Assembly (NCBI GenBank): GCA_963770865.1
Contig: CAVYRD010000001.1
Coordinates: forward strand, 62,001 to 126,000
Source: Miltoncostaea sp963770865
GTDB taxonomy: Bacteria; Actinomycetota; Thermoleophilia; Miltoncostaeales; Miltoncostaeaceae
DNA: 64,000 nucleotides
Reading direction: 5' to 3'
In this document: piece after piece, positions 14,773 through 24,763 of the stretch
How positions within the stretch are numbered: the first letter of the stretch is position 1
Layout of the letters: each line of letters starts with the position of its first letter
Made by a program: the position numbers and the translations under genes
The notes under the pieces: generated by a model
The model's database searches: none
Told to the model about the DNA's origin: nothing
The model's input: only the letters and a program-made list of their open reading frames with translations

Positions 14773-17609
14773 GTGCTGAGCGTCGCAAAGCTCGCCCTCG
14801 GCCAGGAGGCCTACTACGAGCAGCAGGTCGCCCTCGGCCTCGATGACTACTACGCCGGTCGTGGGGAGTCGCCGGGGCTCTGGGCGGGCTCGGGTGCTGA
14901 GGGCCTCGATCTGTCGGGCGTCGTCTGCGACGGCGACCTCGGCACGCTCCTTCGCGGGGTGAGCCCCGCCGACGGCGCGCGCCTGCGCGCGCCGGCCACG
15001 CGAGCGCACGATCACGGTGCGCACGCTCGATGAGGCGAGCGGGCAGTGGCGCGACGAGGCAAAGACGCTCGCGCCGGTCGCCGGCTACGACCTGGTCTTC
15101 TCGTGCCCCAAGAGCGTCAGCCTCCTGCACGCGCTCACCGAGCGACGAGTCGGTGCGCCGCGCGATCTCCGACGCCCACGAGGCCTCCTGGCAGGCGGCG
15201 CTCGCCTACCTGGAGTCCGAGGCCTGCGTGGTGCGCCGCGGCCGCGGCGGGGCGATCCGCGAGCACGGCGAGGGCTTCGTGGCCGCCGCCTTTCGCCATC
15301 GCACCAGCCGCGCCCAGGATCCGCACCTTCACACCCACGTGATCGTGGCCAACCTGGCGCGCTCTTCGGACGGCACGTGGCGGGCGCTCGACGGCGAGGC
15401 GATCCTTCGGACCTACCGCCTGGCGGCCGGCTACCTCTACGAGGCCCACCTGCGCGGCGAGCTGTCGCGCACGCTCGGCGTGCGCTGGAGCGAGCCCGTA
15501 AAGGGGATGGCCGAGATCGAGGGCGTGCCCACCGAGGCGCTTCGCGCCTTCTCCACCCGTCGCCAGTCGCTGGTCGAGCACATGGAGGCGATGGGCACCT
15601 CGGGCTTTGCGGCCTCGCGCGTCGCCGCCCTTGCGACCCGCGAGCGCAAGGAGCGCGTCGATCTGCCCGACCTCCGCGAGACATGGCTCGACCGCGCATC
15701 GCAGATGGGCCTCGGAGCCAACGAGCTCCGAGGCCTCCTCGACCGCGAGCCGGCGCGGGAGCTCGAATCGCCGACAATCACCGCGGACGACCTCACCGCC
15801 CACCAGACGACGATCACGACGCCCGAGATCGTGCGCGCCGTGGCGGGCGCCGCGCGCGACGGCGCGAGCGTCGGGGCGGTGCTCGCCGAGGTCTCACGAG
15901 ATCGTCCGCGGACCCGAGGTCACGCAGGTCGGAGACGACGCGACACCCGGACGACCGGCGCGCTTCACGACGCGCAGCCTGCTCGATCTCGAGCGCGAGG
16001 CCCTCGATATCGGCCTGGCTGGTCGCGAGGCCGGTGCTCCGCGCGCCGGCATCGCGCAGGTGCTGGCGGCGCTCGCCGATGCTCCGGTGCGACTCTCCGA
16101 GGAGCAGCGCACGCTCGTCGCCACGGCGGCGCTCAGCTCTGAGCGGGTCGTCTGCGTGGTCGGGGTCGCCGGGGCGGGCAAGACGACCGCGCTTCGCGCT
16201 CTCGGTGACGCCCTGGAGCGCTCGGGCGTCCCGGTGCTTGGCGCGGCGCCGAGCGGCCGGGCGGCCGACGAGCTTCGCCAGGCGACCGAGATCCCGGCGA
16301 GGACCCTCCACTCCCTGCTGAGGCGAGGCCCGTCGCTCGGGTGGCCTGCCGCGCGGATGCGTGCTGGTGATCGACGAGGCCGGGATGGCCGAGACGCGCG
16401 TGCTCGCTCCGATCCTGCGCCTCGTGGAGGAGGCCGGCGGCAAGGCGATCCTGGTCGGCGACCCGGCCCAGCTTCCCGCCGTCGGGGCGGGCGGGCTCTA
16501 CGGGACCCTCTGCGATCAGCTCGGGGCGGTGCGCCTCACCGAGAATCGCCGCCAGCACGAGCCGGCCGAGCGCGATGCGCTCTCTCATCTGCGCGCCGGT
16601 GACGCCGAGGGTTACCTCGGCCACGCGGCCCGCGAGGGTCGCCTGCTCGTCGCCGAGGATGCGACCCACGCCAAGGAGCGGCTGCTCGCCGACTGGTGGC
16701 GGGCGGCGGGCGAGGCCAACCTGCGAGAGGTCGTGATGCTCGCCCACCGGCGCGCCGACGTGGCCGAGCTGAACGAAGGCGCTCGTGCGCTTCTGCGGCA
16801 AGCGGATCGATTGGGTGAGCGTGGGCTCGTAGCTGGCGAGCGCGAGTTCCGCTCCGGTGACCGCGTCGTCTGCCGACAGAACGATTCGGCGCTCGGGGTG
16901 TGCAACGGAACACGCGCGACGGTGCGCGCGATCGATCCGGTGCTCGGGATCCTCGACGCTCCAGCTCGACGGCGGACCGATCCGTCAGGTCCCGGCCCGC
17001 TACGCCGCCGAGCACCTGGAGCACGGCTACGCGCTCACCGGCCACGCCGCCCAGGGGGCGAGCGTCGAGCGGGTCTTCGTCCTCGTGCGGGCCGAGGGGG
17101 CGCTTGCGGAGTGGGGCTACGTGGCCGCCTCGCGGGCCCGGGCCGAGACCCGGCTCTACGCCGTCGGCCCCGAGTTGGTGGACGACGGCGGACTCGCGCG
17201 CGACGACCCCGAGCCCGCGGTGCGTCGGCTGGCGGGCGCGCTCACGCGAGCCGCGGCCGAGCCCCCTGCTACCGACAGCGCCCGCGGCAGGCGCGATGCG
17301 CCCTTGCCCGCACAGATGGCGCGCGAGCGCCTCGAGCGCGAGATGGAGTCGCAAGGGCGTCTCCTCGCGTCGGCGCGCGAAGAGCTTCAGGGCCTCGGCC
17401 GGATCGGTCGTCGCCGTCACGGCCCGGCCCTTCGCGAGCGGATCGACGGCCGGGTGCGCATCCTTGCCGACCTGCGAATGGAGCTGCGCGACCTCCCGGC
17501 TGCAGACCTTCGCCCGCGGCCGCCCGCGCTCGAGCGGTCGACGGCACTCGAGGCTCCCAAGCGGTCCATCCGGCAGCCGCTCGAGCGCGGGTTCGGCCTC
17601 GAGCGGTGA
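14773..17609 (+). pseudogene. MobF conjugative relaxase/helicase (TrwC/TraA type), frameshifted
   Basis: Read across about five +1 breaks (near 15003, 15143, 15894, 16350, 16960), this is one MobF protein of roughly 940 residues. It begins at GTG 14773 with LSVAKLALGQEAYYEQQVALG, then GYDLVFSCPKSVSLLHAL, the three-histidine metal motif DPHLHTHVIVANL, a helicase Walker A GVAGAGKTTALRAL, Walker B VLVIDEAGMAETR, and a C-terminal UvrD-like part with YALTGHAAQGASVERVFVLV. Such enzymes nick at oriT and unwind the transferred strand. Between breaks the coding sequence is clean, without internal stops or drift. As read it cannot make a full relaxase. No oriT was identified. Confidence 0.85.
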
Positions 17610-17661
17610 GCGATCTCGTCGCCTCGGCAGGGCCGTCGGGGCGCGGCCGTATGGTCCGAGC

Positions 17662-17899
17662 ATGAGCGGTGAGGAGGAACTCGGCCTTGAGATCAGCGCC
17701 CACGCCCGTCGGCGGATGATGCTGCGGAACGTGAGCGGCCGGCAGGTGAGCGCGATTCTCGTCCTCTGCCCTTGCCCGGTCGATCAGGGCGATGGAACCC
17801 ACCTGTACCAGGCATTCGTTCGACAACCGCAACCTCGGAGTCGTCCGTGCACTTGATGGGGTCATCGTGACCGTGCTGGACTTCGACCGCTCCGACTGA
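17662..17899 (+). pseudogene. DUF4258-family protein, frameshifted
   Basis: The start LEISAHARRRMMLRNVSGRQVSAIL matches small DUF4258 proteins when read in two parts (LEISAHARRRMM, LRNVSGRQVSAIL). After YQAF the frame breaks near 17825: the next frame gives VDNRNLGVVRALDGVIVTVLDFDRSD and a stop at 17899, the expected ending. One extra base therefore disrupts it. DUF4258 proteins are often encoded next to DUF2283 proteins, as here, in toxin-antitoxin-like pairs of unproved function. Confidence 0.65.
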
Positions 17900-17912
17900 T
17901 TCGCTGAGACTC

Positions 17913-18167
17913 ATGAAGCCCCTTCGCGTCGAATACGACCCCGCCGTTGACGCCCTCGCGATCGACTTCCCCGGCTTTGGAGCAGGAGCCTCGGCGCGCA
18001 TGGTGCGCCTCGACCGCGACCGGGCCCTCGACTACGACGCCGACGGGCGCCTGGTGTCCATCGAGCTGCTGAACGTCTCGGGAGGAGTGAAGCTCGACGA
18101 CCTGCCCGAGCCGGAGGTTGTGACTCGCGCGCTTGCCCTGCTCGCGGTGGGGCGTCCCGCCGCCTGA
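17913..18167 (+). CDS. DUF2283-family small protein
   Basis: An 84-residue intact protein typical of DUF2283: MKPLRVEYDPAVDALAIDF, then RDRALDYDADGRLVSIELLNVS, and an Ala/Leu-rich C-terminal helix. It starts 14 bases after the stop of the broken DUF4258 gene, so the two form a unit. These pairs are common on mobile elements and are suspected antitoxin/toxin partners; here the partner is frameshifted. Confidence 0.8.
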   Translation: MKPLRVEYDPAVDALAIDFPGFGAGASARMVRLDRDRALDYDADGRLVSIELLNVSGGVKLDDLPEPEVVTRALALLAVGRPAA

Positions 18168-18379
18168 GTGCCCGCTCGGGGTGGGGCGGGGCTGACGACA
18201 CTCAGTTCGGCCCGTGAACGGCCCCCGTCGTGTCAGAGCCCGCGTGAGCATGCGGTCAGGCCCTGGCAACAGATCCGGCCGTCGGCAGCTGGTTGACGCG
18301 GACCGCGCGCTGGATGAGCTGGCGCACCGATCTGACGAAGGAGACTTCCTCTTAAGTGGGAGCCCCCGACGGTTCTCTC
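18168..18379. other. intergenic stretch downstream of DUF2283 and the exporter ATPase
   Basis: About 210 bases between convergent genes. It contains one TCTTAAG (18350-18356) resembling the heptamers upstream of the exporter operon, but not repeated at 11 bp. I see no gene, strong hairpin or promoter here. Confidence 0.4.
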
Positions 18380-19185
<806 letters not shown>

Positions 19186-19189
<4 letters not shown>

Positions 19190-20688
19190 TCGACGGTCCT
19201 CAGGGCGGCGGCCGGCCGGAGCCGCGCGGCGCGCAGGCTGCCCACGGCGCCGGCGATGAGCCCGCCGAGGGCCGCGAGTCCGACGGCGGCCAGGATGATG
19301 GCCACCGAGGGGGAGGCGCTGATCTTGACCAGCTCCTCACCCGCGGTGACCGCGGTCTGGCCGAAGCCGAAGCCACCGCCCCCCGGGGGGCCGGGGGCGT
19401 TGGCGTTCGCGGCGGTGTCGCTCGCCGCCACGCTCGCCTTCAGCGTCCAGCCGGCGGCGTTGATGACCGCCACCGCGATCAGGCCGAGGATCACGCCGAC
19501 CACGCCGCCGAGCACGCCCTGGATCAGCGACTCGCCGCTGATCTGGCGCACGACGGCCCACCGCGACCAGCCGAGGGCCTTCAGCGTGCCGAGCTCGCGC
19601 GTGCGCTTGGCGACCGAGGAGAGCGTGAGCAGCGACGCGATCAGCACCGCGGCGACCAGGCCGACGATCGACAGCGCCCGCCCGAGCGTGTTGGACAGGC
19701 TCCGGGTGTCCTTCAGGGACCCGCCGACCCGCGAGGCGAGGTCGGAGGCCGTGGTCACCTGGGAGTTCGGGAACGCCTTGGTGATGGACGACGCGACGGA
19801 GTCGACGGTGCCGGTCGAGGTGGCGCGCACCTGGATCGCGTTCACCTGGTTCTTGTAGCCGGCGATCTTCTGGAGGGTGGCGAGCTTGACGTACACGTCC
19901 GAGGCGGTGCCACCGATGGGCGAGCTCGCCACGCCGACGATCGTGAAGGTCTTGCCACCGAGGTCCACCGTGTCGCCGACCGTCAGGTTCTTGGTGCCTG
20001 CGTACGCGGAGGAGACGATCGCCTGGCGGGGGTGGCCGCTCGTCGAGAAGTAGTCACCCTTGGTGATCTGTGACGGCGTCACGGGGGCGATGTCCGGAGA
20101 AGACTCGTCAACGCCGGTGACCGTGCGGCTGTCGAACTTGATGCTGCTGGCCCCGAAGGCGCCTTGCGCCGGCGGGGCGCCACCGCCCGGGCCCCCGGGC
20201 CCCTGACCCTGGGTGATGTTGATCTTCGGGACGGTCCCCGAGATGTGCTGGGCGCGAAGGGTGAGCGACCCGGCGGCCTGCTTCACGCCGTCCGTGGAGG
20301 CGGCGCGGACGACCCACTTCGAGGAGAAGCTCAGCTGGCTCGTGCCGCCGAAGGTGTCGGCATCGATCTTCGAGCCGGGCTTGGCGTCACGGAGGTTCAG
20401 CCCGGGGCCGGGGCCGGCCTGGTCGCGCAGGCGCGCGCGCTCCGCCGGGCTCAGATCCTGGAAGCCGCCGTTGCCGTTGTTGCTGATCGTCAGCGGCCGG
20501 CTCACGGTCATGTCGGTACCGACGCCGGTCAGTGGCTGGAGCACCTTCTGCTGGGCATTGTCGAGACCGCTGGAGACGGCGTTGGTCGTGATGACCAAGG
20601 CGACGCCGACGGCGAGGCCCAGCGCGGTCAGGATCGTGCGACCGCGCCGCCGCCGCAGCTCCGCCAGCATGTAGTTCAGGTAGAACAT
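19186..20688 (-). CDS. MacB/FtsX-type ABC transporter permease
   Basis: A 500-residue permease: one N-terminal transmembrane helix (ILTALGLAVGVALVITTNAV), a large extracytoplasmic MacB-type domain (about residues 40-330), then three C-terminal helices around LSIVGLVAAVLIASLLTLSSV, LGGVVGVILGLIAVAVI and IILAAVGLAALGGLIAGAV. The cytoplasmic RTRELGTLKALGWSRW motif is the FtsX-family contact with the ATPase. ATG 20688 follows GGAGAGG and is preferred to GTG 20694. A Gly/Pro-rich insert (GPPGGGGFGFG) lies between the second and third C-terminal helices. Such systems move peptides, lipoproteins or drugs, or sense envelope stress, rather than importing solutes. Cargo of the island. Confidence 0.9.
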
Positions 20689-20806
20689 GGACACCTCTCC
20701 GATGGGTCATCTCACGCCCGGTCCCAGACACGCCAAGCAGACCAGAGGACGATCAGTCCCCCGTAGGAGACGCCTGAGAGGAAGCTGTGAGGGACTCAGG
20801 CCGGCT

Positions 20807-20834
20807 CGGGGCGGGCATGCAGCAGCCCGCCCCG
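20807..20834 (-). terminator. hairpin after the small exporter-operon protein
   Basis: CGGGGCGGGC and GCCCGCCCCG make a 10-bp perfect stem with an 8-base loop, 13 bases after the stop of the gene ending at 20848 (reverse strand) and before the permease. It would reduce read-through into the permease and ATPase genes. Confidence 0.6.
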
Positions 20835-20847
20835 TGACCGTCATGCC

Positions 20848-21390
20848 TCAGGCGAGTCGGTTCAGGCCGACCGATGCGCTCGCGTACGCAGAGGCTCCGC
20901 CGCCACCCAGCTTGTTCAGCAGGTTGCTGAACTGGGTCGCCTGGTCGTCGCCGTTGCTGTCGCCGTCGCTGATGGACTTCATCAGGTCCTGCAGCTGCTG
21001 GAGGCTCATCGAGCTGCTCGACCCCGAGACGGAACCGCTCGCCGATGCGCCGCCCGGCAGCGGACCGGGCGGCGGGCCGCCCTTGCCGGGCGTCCGGTTG
21101 ATCATGTTCGTGGCGATCGTGGTCAGCTGGTCGTCGCTGAGCTCCGGACGGCCGTCGGCCGCGCCCGCGGACTTGATGCTCGACTTGACCGCGTCCAGAA
21201 GCTTGTCGCTCGAGATGCCCTTGCTCTTGGCGAGGTCGGCGAGGGACTGGCCGCTCTGCGCCGACTGGCGCAGCTCGTCGGTGCTGACGCCGAGAGCGTC
21301 GGCCAGCTGCTGGGGATCCGGGCCGTGCCGGCGGTGCTGGCCGGCCCCTTGGACCGCCCATTGATCGTTACTCACTCCGCTGATCTGCAT
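20848..21390 (-). CDS. uncharacterised 180-residue Gly/Ser-rich protein, first gene of the exporter operon
   Basis: The ATG at 21390 follows GAGGAGGGGG. No signal peptide or membrane helix is seen. An amphipathic repeat of the form ALGVSTDELRQSAQSGQSL / LAKSKGISSDKLLDAV covers about residues 30-75, resembling short helical repeats found in other actinobacterial proteins. A second helical segment (LSDDQLTTIATNMINR) and a Gly/Pro/Ser linker follow, then SDGDSNGDDQ, which looks like an EF-hand-type calcium loop. Being encoded just before an FtsX-type exporter, it could be a substrate, sensor or periplasmic partner. Function not recognised. Confidence 0.65.
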   Translation of the reverse strand: MQISGVSNDQWAVQGAGQHRRHGPDPQQLADALGVSTDELRQSAQSGQSLADLAKSKGISSDKLLDAVKSSIKSAGAADGRPELSDDQLTTIATNMINRTPGKGGPPPGPLPGGASASGSVSGSSSSMSLQQLQDLMKSISDGDSNGDDQATQFSNLLNKLGGGGASAYASASVGLNRLA

Positions 21391-21490
21391 GTGCCCCCTC
21401 CTCTTGAGGGAAGTGGTGATTCGACTCTGCGTCCACTGCATCGACGCCCTCCTGTCGCAATGAAGGGCCCGACCGAGGCTCCTATCGAAT

Positions 21491-21508
21491 GCTCAGGGGA
21501 TTCTTAAG
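21491..21508. promoter_or_regulatory. two 11-bp-spaced heptamers upstream of the exporter operon
   Basis: GCTCAGG (21491-21497) and TCTTAAG (21502-21508) start 11 bp apart, about 100 bp upstream of the exporter-operon start. The geometry is that of OmpR/PhoB-family operator half-sites. A related three-copy cluster lies further upstream at 21605. Confidence 0.5.
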
Positions 21509-21604
21509 TTCACCGTGTCGGAGTCGGCAGCCGGCTCGTGACGGCGATGTACGGCGATGCGTCGCCACGGGAGGGTGCCGTCTGGACGCGACGCCACATG
21601 GACC

Positions 21605-21633
21605 TCTCAGGCGACTCTTAGGCGCCGCTCAGG
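21605..21633. promoter_or_regulatory. three 11-bp-spaced heptamers (TCTCAGG/TCTTAGG/GCTCAGG)
   Basis: TCTCAGG (21605), TCTTAGG (21616) and GCTCAGG (21627) start exactly 11 bp apart, in the space between the divergent exporter operon and the convergent end of the HTH gene. Likely a response-regulator binding array. No regulator gene of that family is intact inside the island. Confidence 0.55.
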
Positions 21634-21669
21634 GCGCGCGGGTTCAAAGGCACGATCCGGGGACCAGCC

Positions 21670-22417
21670 TCATGCCTGATTGAGTTCCACCACCCGCCGC
21701 ATCGCTTCCAGACGCTGCGCCTCCTCAGGCCGCCCCCGCACCTCCATCATTCGCACCAGATCCCCCGGCGAGGCGACCCATGGTCGAAGGCCACCGCCCA
21801 GGTGGACACGCTCGGCGCGCCGGCGCAGGTCGCGGTGGCCCTTGGTCCCCTCCGGGACCTCCCGCACCCGAAGAAGCGTCCCGCCGGTCACCCGGTAGAA
21901 CGAGGCGTCCCCGTCCGGCTCAACGCCGACCCCGCGCATGGCGAAGCTGAGGATGGCGTCGTCGTTCGCGAGCGCGGGTGCCCTTCGGGATCACGAGCTC
22001 CACCTCCTCGGGCATCTCGTCGGCGCCCTGTAGGACGCGCGCGAGCGCGCCGACGAGGATGTATTCGACCCCCGCCTCATCGAGCTTTCCAAGGATGGCG
22101 TAGGGGTCGAACAGGTAGCCCGACTGCTCGGAGCCGCCGCGCATGAGCGCCCGATCGAGGCGCTCCTTGGGCGTGAGGCGCGACAGCTCCACCAGGCGCG
22201 CGACCTCGGGGGCCTCGGGGTCGAAGGGAACCAGCGCCGTCGAGAGGTCGAAGCCGCAGGCCCGAAGGACCCGGCGCACGGTCGCAAAGCCGGCTCGACC
22301 TCGTCGGACTCCCAGCGGCCGATCTGCGAGCGCGGGGTCTCGAGGCGCCGCGCGAGCTCGGCTGGGCGAGGCCGGCGCGTGATCGGGCGCCCTACGGATG
22401 AGCTCGGCGGCGGTCAT
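21670..22417 (-). pseudogene. XRE-HTH/nucleotidyltransferase-like protein, frameshifted
   Basis: Read across breaks, the protein begins MTAAELIRRA, continues in another frame with ELARRLETPRSQIGRWESDEVEP (an XRE-type helix-turn-helix when joined), returns to the first frame with FATVRRVLRACGFDLSTALV, and then has the nucleotidyltransferase-like LDEAGVEYILVGALARVLQG. After VIPKGTRA one more shift near 21985 leads to AILSFAMRGVGVEPDGDASF and a normal end at 21670. HTH plus nucleotidyltransferase-like fusions of this layout occur on mobile elements as antitoxin-like or defence regulators. At least four single-base shifts, mostly apparent deletions here, break it as read. Confidence 0.6.
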
Positions 22418-22488
22418 GACCGGGGCAGCGTACCGGTATGTCTTGTTTGTGTGGTTGTCCGCATTTACGCTACCACCGATCGACTGCC

Positions 22489-22690
22489 ATGGCCAGCACC
22501 CTTCCCACCTTCCTCACCGCCGACGAGCTTGCCGCTCGTGCTGCGCTGCGCAGCCGGAGAAGGTCTATCGGCTGGCGGCTCGCGGTGAGCTTCCCTCCTA
22601 CAAGGTCGAGGGACGGCGCCTGTTCGATCAGGGCGAGGTCCTGCGCTGGCTGGAGAGCCGGCGGGCGTCTGCCGTCACGAGGCCCGCTGA
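22489..22690 (+). pseudogene. excisionase-like MerR/HTH_17 protein, frameshifted
   Basis: The start MASTLPTFLTADELAAR and the continuation in another frame, PEKVYRLAARGELPSYKV then EGRRLFDQGEVLRWLESRR, together form the standard small excisionase-family winged helix (HTH_17). The break lies near 22535-22545. The expected stop is a TGA at 22688-22690, ten bases before the integrase start. Its position next to int, divergent from the HTH gene, supports the excisionase/regulator role. Confidence 0.7.
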
Positions 22691-22699
22691 GCGGCTCGG

Positions 22700-23856
22700 A
22701 TGGCCTCGATCCGCGCATACGAGACCGCCAAGGGTGAGCGCCGCTACGAGGTGCGCTTTCGCGACGGCGGCCATCGCGAGCGATCGCGGGTCTTCTCGGT
22801 CCACAAGGACGCGCGGGCCTTCAAGCTCGACGTCGAGCGGCGGGCGCCAGGCGGGGATCCTCTACCAGGCGGCGCCGGAGCGCGTTCGGCGAGGTCGCAG
22901 CAGGCGTGGCTCGAGCGGTACATCATCGGCGCCGCCGGACGGGTGCGGCCGCGCCCGAAGTCGATCCGCCTGGCCGAGGACTGCCTCAGCGTACCTGACG
23001 CCGCTCAACCGATCTGCTCGCTCGAGCGGGTGCGCCGGGCGCGTCGTCGAGGACCTGATCGCGACGATCGCGGAGCGGGCGCCGCGGCGGGCCGAGATGG
23101 CGCTCTCCCTCCTGAAGCGGATCCTGCGCGACGCCGAGGAGCGCGGCCAGCTGGTCGACCCCGCGGTCTACCGGATCCGGATCGCCAAGGCCGAGGAGCG
23201 CGAGCCGCGGTTCCTGACCTGGGCGGAGGCCGACGAGCTGCGCTCGTGGATGCCCGAGTACGTCGCGCCGGATCGTGCCGATCGCGATCCTGACCATGCT
23301 CCGCCGCGGCGAGGTGCTCGGGCTGCGCGACGCCGACATCGACCTGGAGGCCGGCTCGATCGCCGTCTTCGCCCAGCACCAGGACGGCGCGCGCGTCGCG
23401 ACCAAGACGCGCGCCGGCGCGACGCACGGTCGACATCGGCCCGCGCGGCGGTGCGCCTCCTCCGCGAGCAGCAGCTCGCCCGGGCGCCCAACGCCGACGG
23501 CTACCTCTTCGCCACGCGCGTCGGCGCGCCGTTCGACGCCGACAACTTCATGCACCGGGTCTTCAAGCCGGCGGCGAAGGCCGCGGGGATCCCCGAGCTG
23601 ACCTTCCACGACCTGCGCCACACCGGCGCGTCGCTGATGATCGCGGCCGGCTGCCACGTGAAGGTGATCGCCGAGCAGATGGGTCACTCGGACGGCGGCG
23701 GCGCTCGTCCTGAAGCGCTACGGACACCTCTACAAGGGCGCTCGCCTGCAGGCCGCGACGGTCCTCGAGGCCCACGTCTTCGGCTCAGGCGCCGAACGCT
23801 CTGTGGGATGGACGTGGGATGAACGCCAGATGGGGCTCGATCTCGATGCCCGCTAG
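22700..23856 (+). pseudogene. tyrosine-type site-specific integrase, frameshifted
   Basis: Read across about eight +1 breaks (near 22850, 22875, 22895, 22990, 23268, 23418, 23440, 23695), this is a phage/ICE-type tyrosine recombinase of about 380 residues. The N-terminus reads MASIRAYETAKGERRYEVRF (arm-binding type), the core-binding part has ERAPRRAEMALSLLKRIL, and the catalytic part shows MLRRGEVLGLRDADIDL (first Arg), HDLRHTGASLMIAAG (His-x-x-Arg), MGHSDGG and KRYGHLYKG with the Tyr nucleophile. Between breaks the sequence is well preserved. It ends 38 bases before the right att core in tRNA-Gly, the usual arrangement. Its last codons contain the 20-bp repeat also found at the left end. 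Confidence 0.85.
23802..23821 (+). repeat. candidate integrase arm-type site (right)
   Basis: Identical to 14661-14680, with two GTGGGATG copies at an 11-base period. It lies within the end of the integrase coding sequence, 73 bp inside attR. Confidence 0.5.
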
Positions 23857-23863
23857 AACGAGA

Positions 23864-23889
23864 AAAGCCCCCGGTTTAGCGGGGGCTTT
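23864..23889 (+). terminator. intrinsic terminator after the integrase
   Basis: AAAGCCCCCG and CGGGGGCTTT form a 10-bp stem, starting 8 bases after the integrase stop and just before the tRNA 3' end; the flanking A/T bases make it likely to work in both directions. Confidence 0.75.
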
Positions 23890-23894
23890 CCGGA

Positions 23895-23938
23895 GAGCGG
23901 ATGATGGGACTCGAACCCACGACCTTCTGCATGGCAAG
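23895..23938 (-). repeat. attR: 44-bp repeat inside the intact tRNA-Gly
   Basis: Perfect copy of 14496-14539. Here it is joined to the proper 5' half, so the element restores a functional tRNA gene at its integrase end. Confidence 0.9.
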
Positions 23939-23969
23939 CAGACGCTCTAGCCAACTGAGCTACATCCGC
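23896..23969 (-). tRNA. tRNA-Gly(GCC)
   Basis: A 74-nt cloverleaf on the reverse strand. The acceptor GCGGATG pairs with CATCCGC. The D arm is GCTC/GAGC and the anticodon stem TCTGC/GCAGA around the loop TTGCCAT (anticodon GCC, glycine). The T arm GTGGG/CCCAT surrounds TTCGAGT. The discriminator is T, and CCA is not encoded. The 3' half is the integration target of the adjacent island. Confidence 0.95.
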
Positions 23970-24052
23970 AGAGGCCGGGGGAGTCTACCGATCGGGAGGG
24001 GGCGCCTCAATCGGCGGGGGCTCCGGCCGCGGCTCATGACACGCTTGCGGGC

Positions 24053-24763
24053 GTGACCGCCGCGGACGTCAAGGCCGAGATCGACGCCCTGGCCGACCCG
24101 GAGCGCGCCGTCGTCCTCCGGCGCGTGCTCGGCGTCGTGCCGGGCGGCTACGGCGAGGGCGACCGGGTCCTCGGCATCGCGGTCCCGGCCCAGCGGGCGG
24201 TCGCGAGGCGCGCCCGCGCGCTCGCGCCCGACGAGGTCGCCCTGCTGCTGGAGAGCCCGGTCCACGAGCACCGCTTCGTCCCCGTCGTGATCCTGGTGGA
24301 GCGCTACCGGCGGGCCGATCGCGACGAGGCCGCCGCCCTCTCGCGCTTCTACCTCGCCCACCGCGCGGGCGTGGACAACTGGGACCTGGTGGACGTGAGC
24401 GCGCCCGACCTGGTGGGCGGCGAGCTCGTGGCCGGGGACCGCTCGACGCTGGAGACGCTCGCCGGGGGCATCGACGTCTGGGACCGGCGCATCGCGATGG
24501 TCGCGACGCTCGCGCTCATCCGCCGCGGCGAGCTCGGCCCCACCTTCGCCCTGGCCGAGCGATTCCTCTCCGACCCGCACCATCTGATGCACAAGGCGAC
24601 GGGCTGGATGCTGCGCGAGGCGGGCAAGCGCGACGAGGCCGCCCTGGTGGCGTGGCTCGAGCGCCACCGCCACGCGATGCCCCGCACCATGCTGCGCTAC
24701 GCGATCGAGCGGCTGGCGCCCGAGGAGCGGGCCCGCCTGATGGCCCGCGACGCCACCGCCTAG
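24053..24763 (+). CDS. AlkD-like DNA alkylation repair protein
   Basis: A 236-residue all-helical HEAT-like protein of the AlkD family. The typical stretches are GVAVPAQRAVARRAR-like sequence near residue 45 (here GIAVPAQRAVARRAR), EHRFVPVVILVERYRRAD, NWDLVDVSAPDLVGG with the conserved Trp-Asp pair, WDRRIAMVATLALIRRGE and HKATGWMLREAGKRD. AlkD glycosylases excise cationic alkylpurines such as 7-methylguanine and 3-methyladenine. The start is GTG 24053, with the family start right behind it. It ends in a 4-base tail overlap with the convergent Nif3-like gene. The activity is inferred from family. Confidence 0.85.
   Translation: MTAADVKAEIDALADPERAVVLRRVLGVVPGGYGEGDRVLGIAVPAQRAVARRARALAPDEVALLLESPVHEHRFVPVVILVERYRRADRDEAAALSRFYLAHRAGVDNWDLVDVSAPDLVGGELVAGDRSTLETLAGGIDVWDRRIAMVATLALIRRGELGPTFALAERFLSDPHHLMHKATGWMLREAGKRDEAALVAWLERHRHAMPRTMLRYAIERLAPEERARLMARDATA

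Noticed and set aside
14773..17609. Programmed +1 frameshifting of the relaxase
   Set aside because: Five shifts in one gene with no common slippery site is implausible; decay or assembly indels are simpler.
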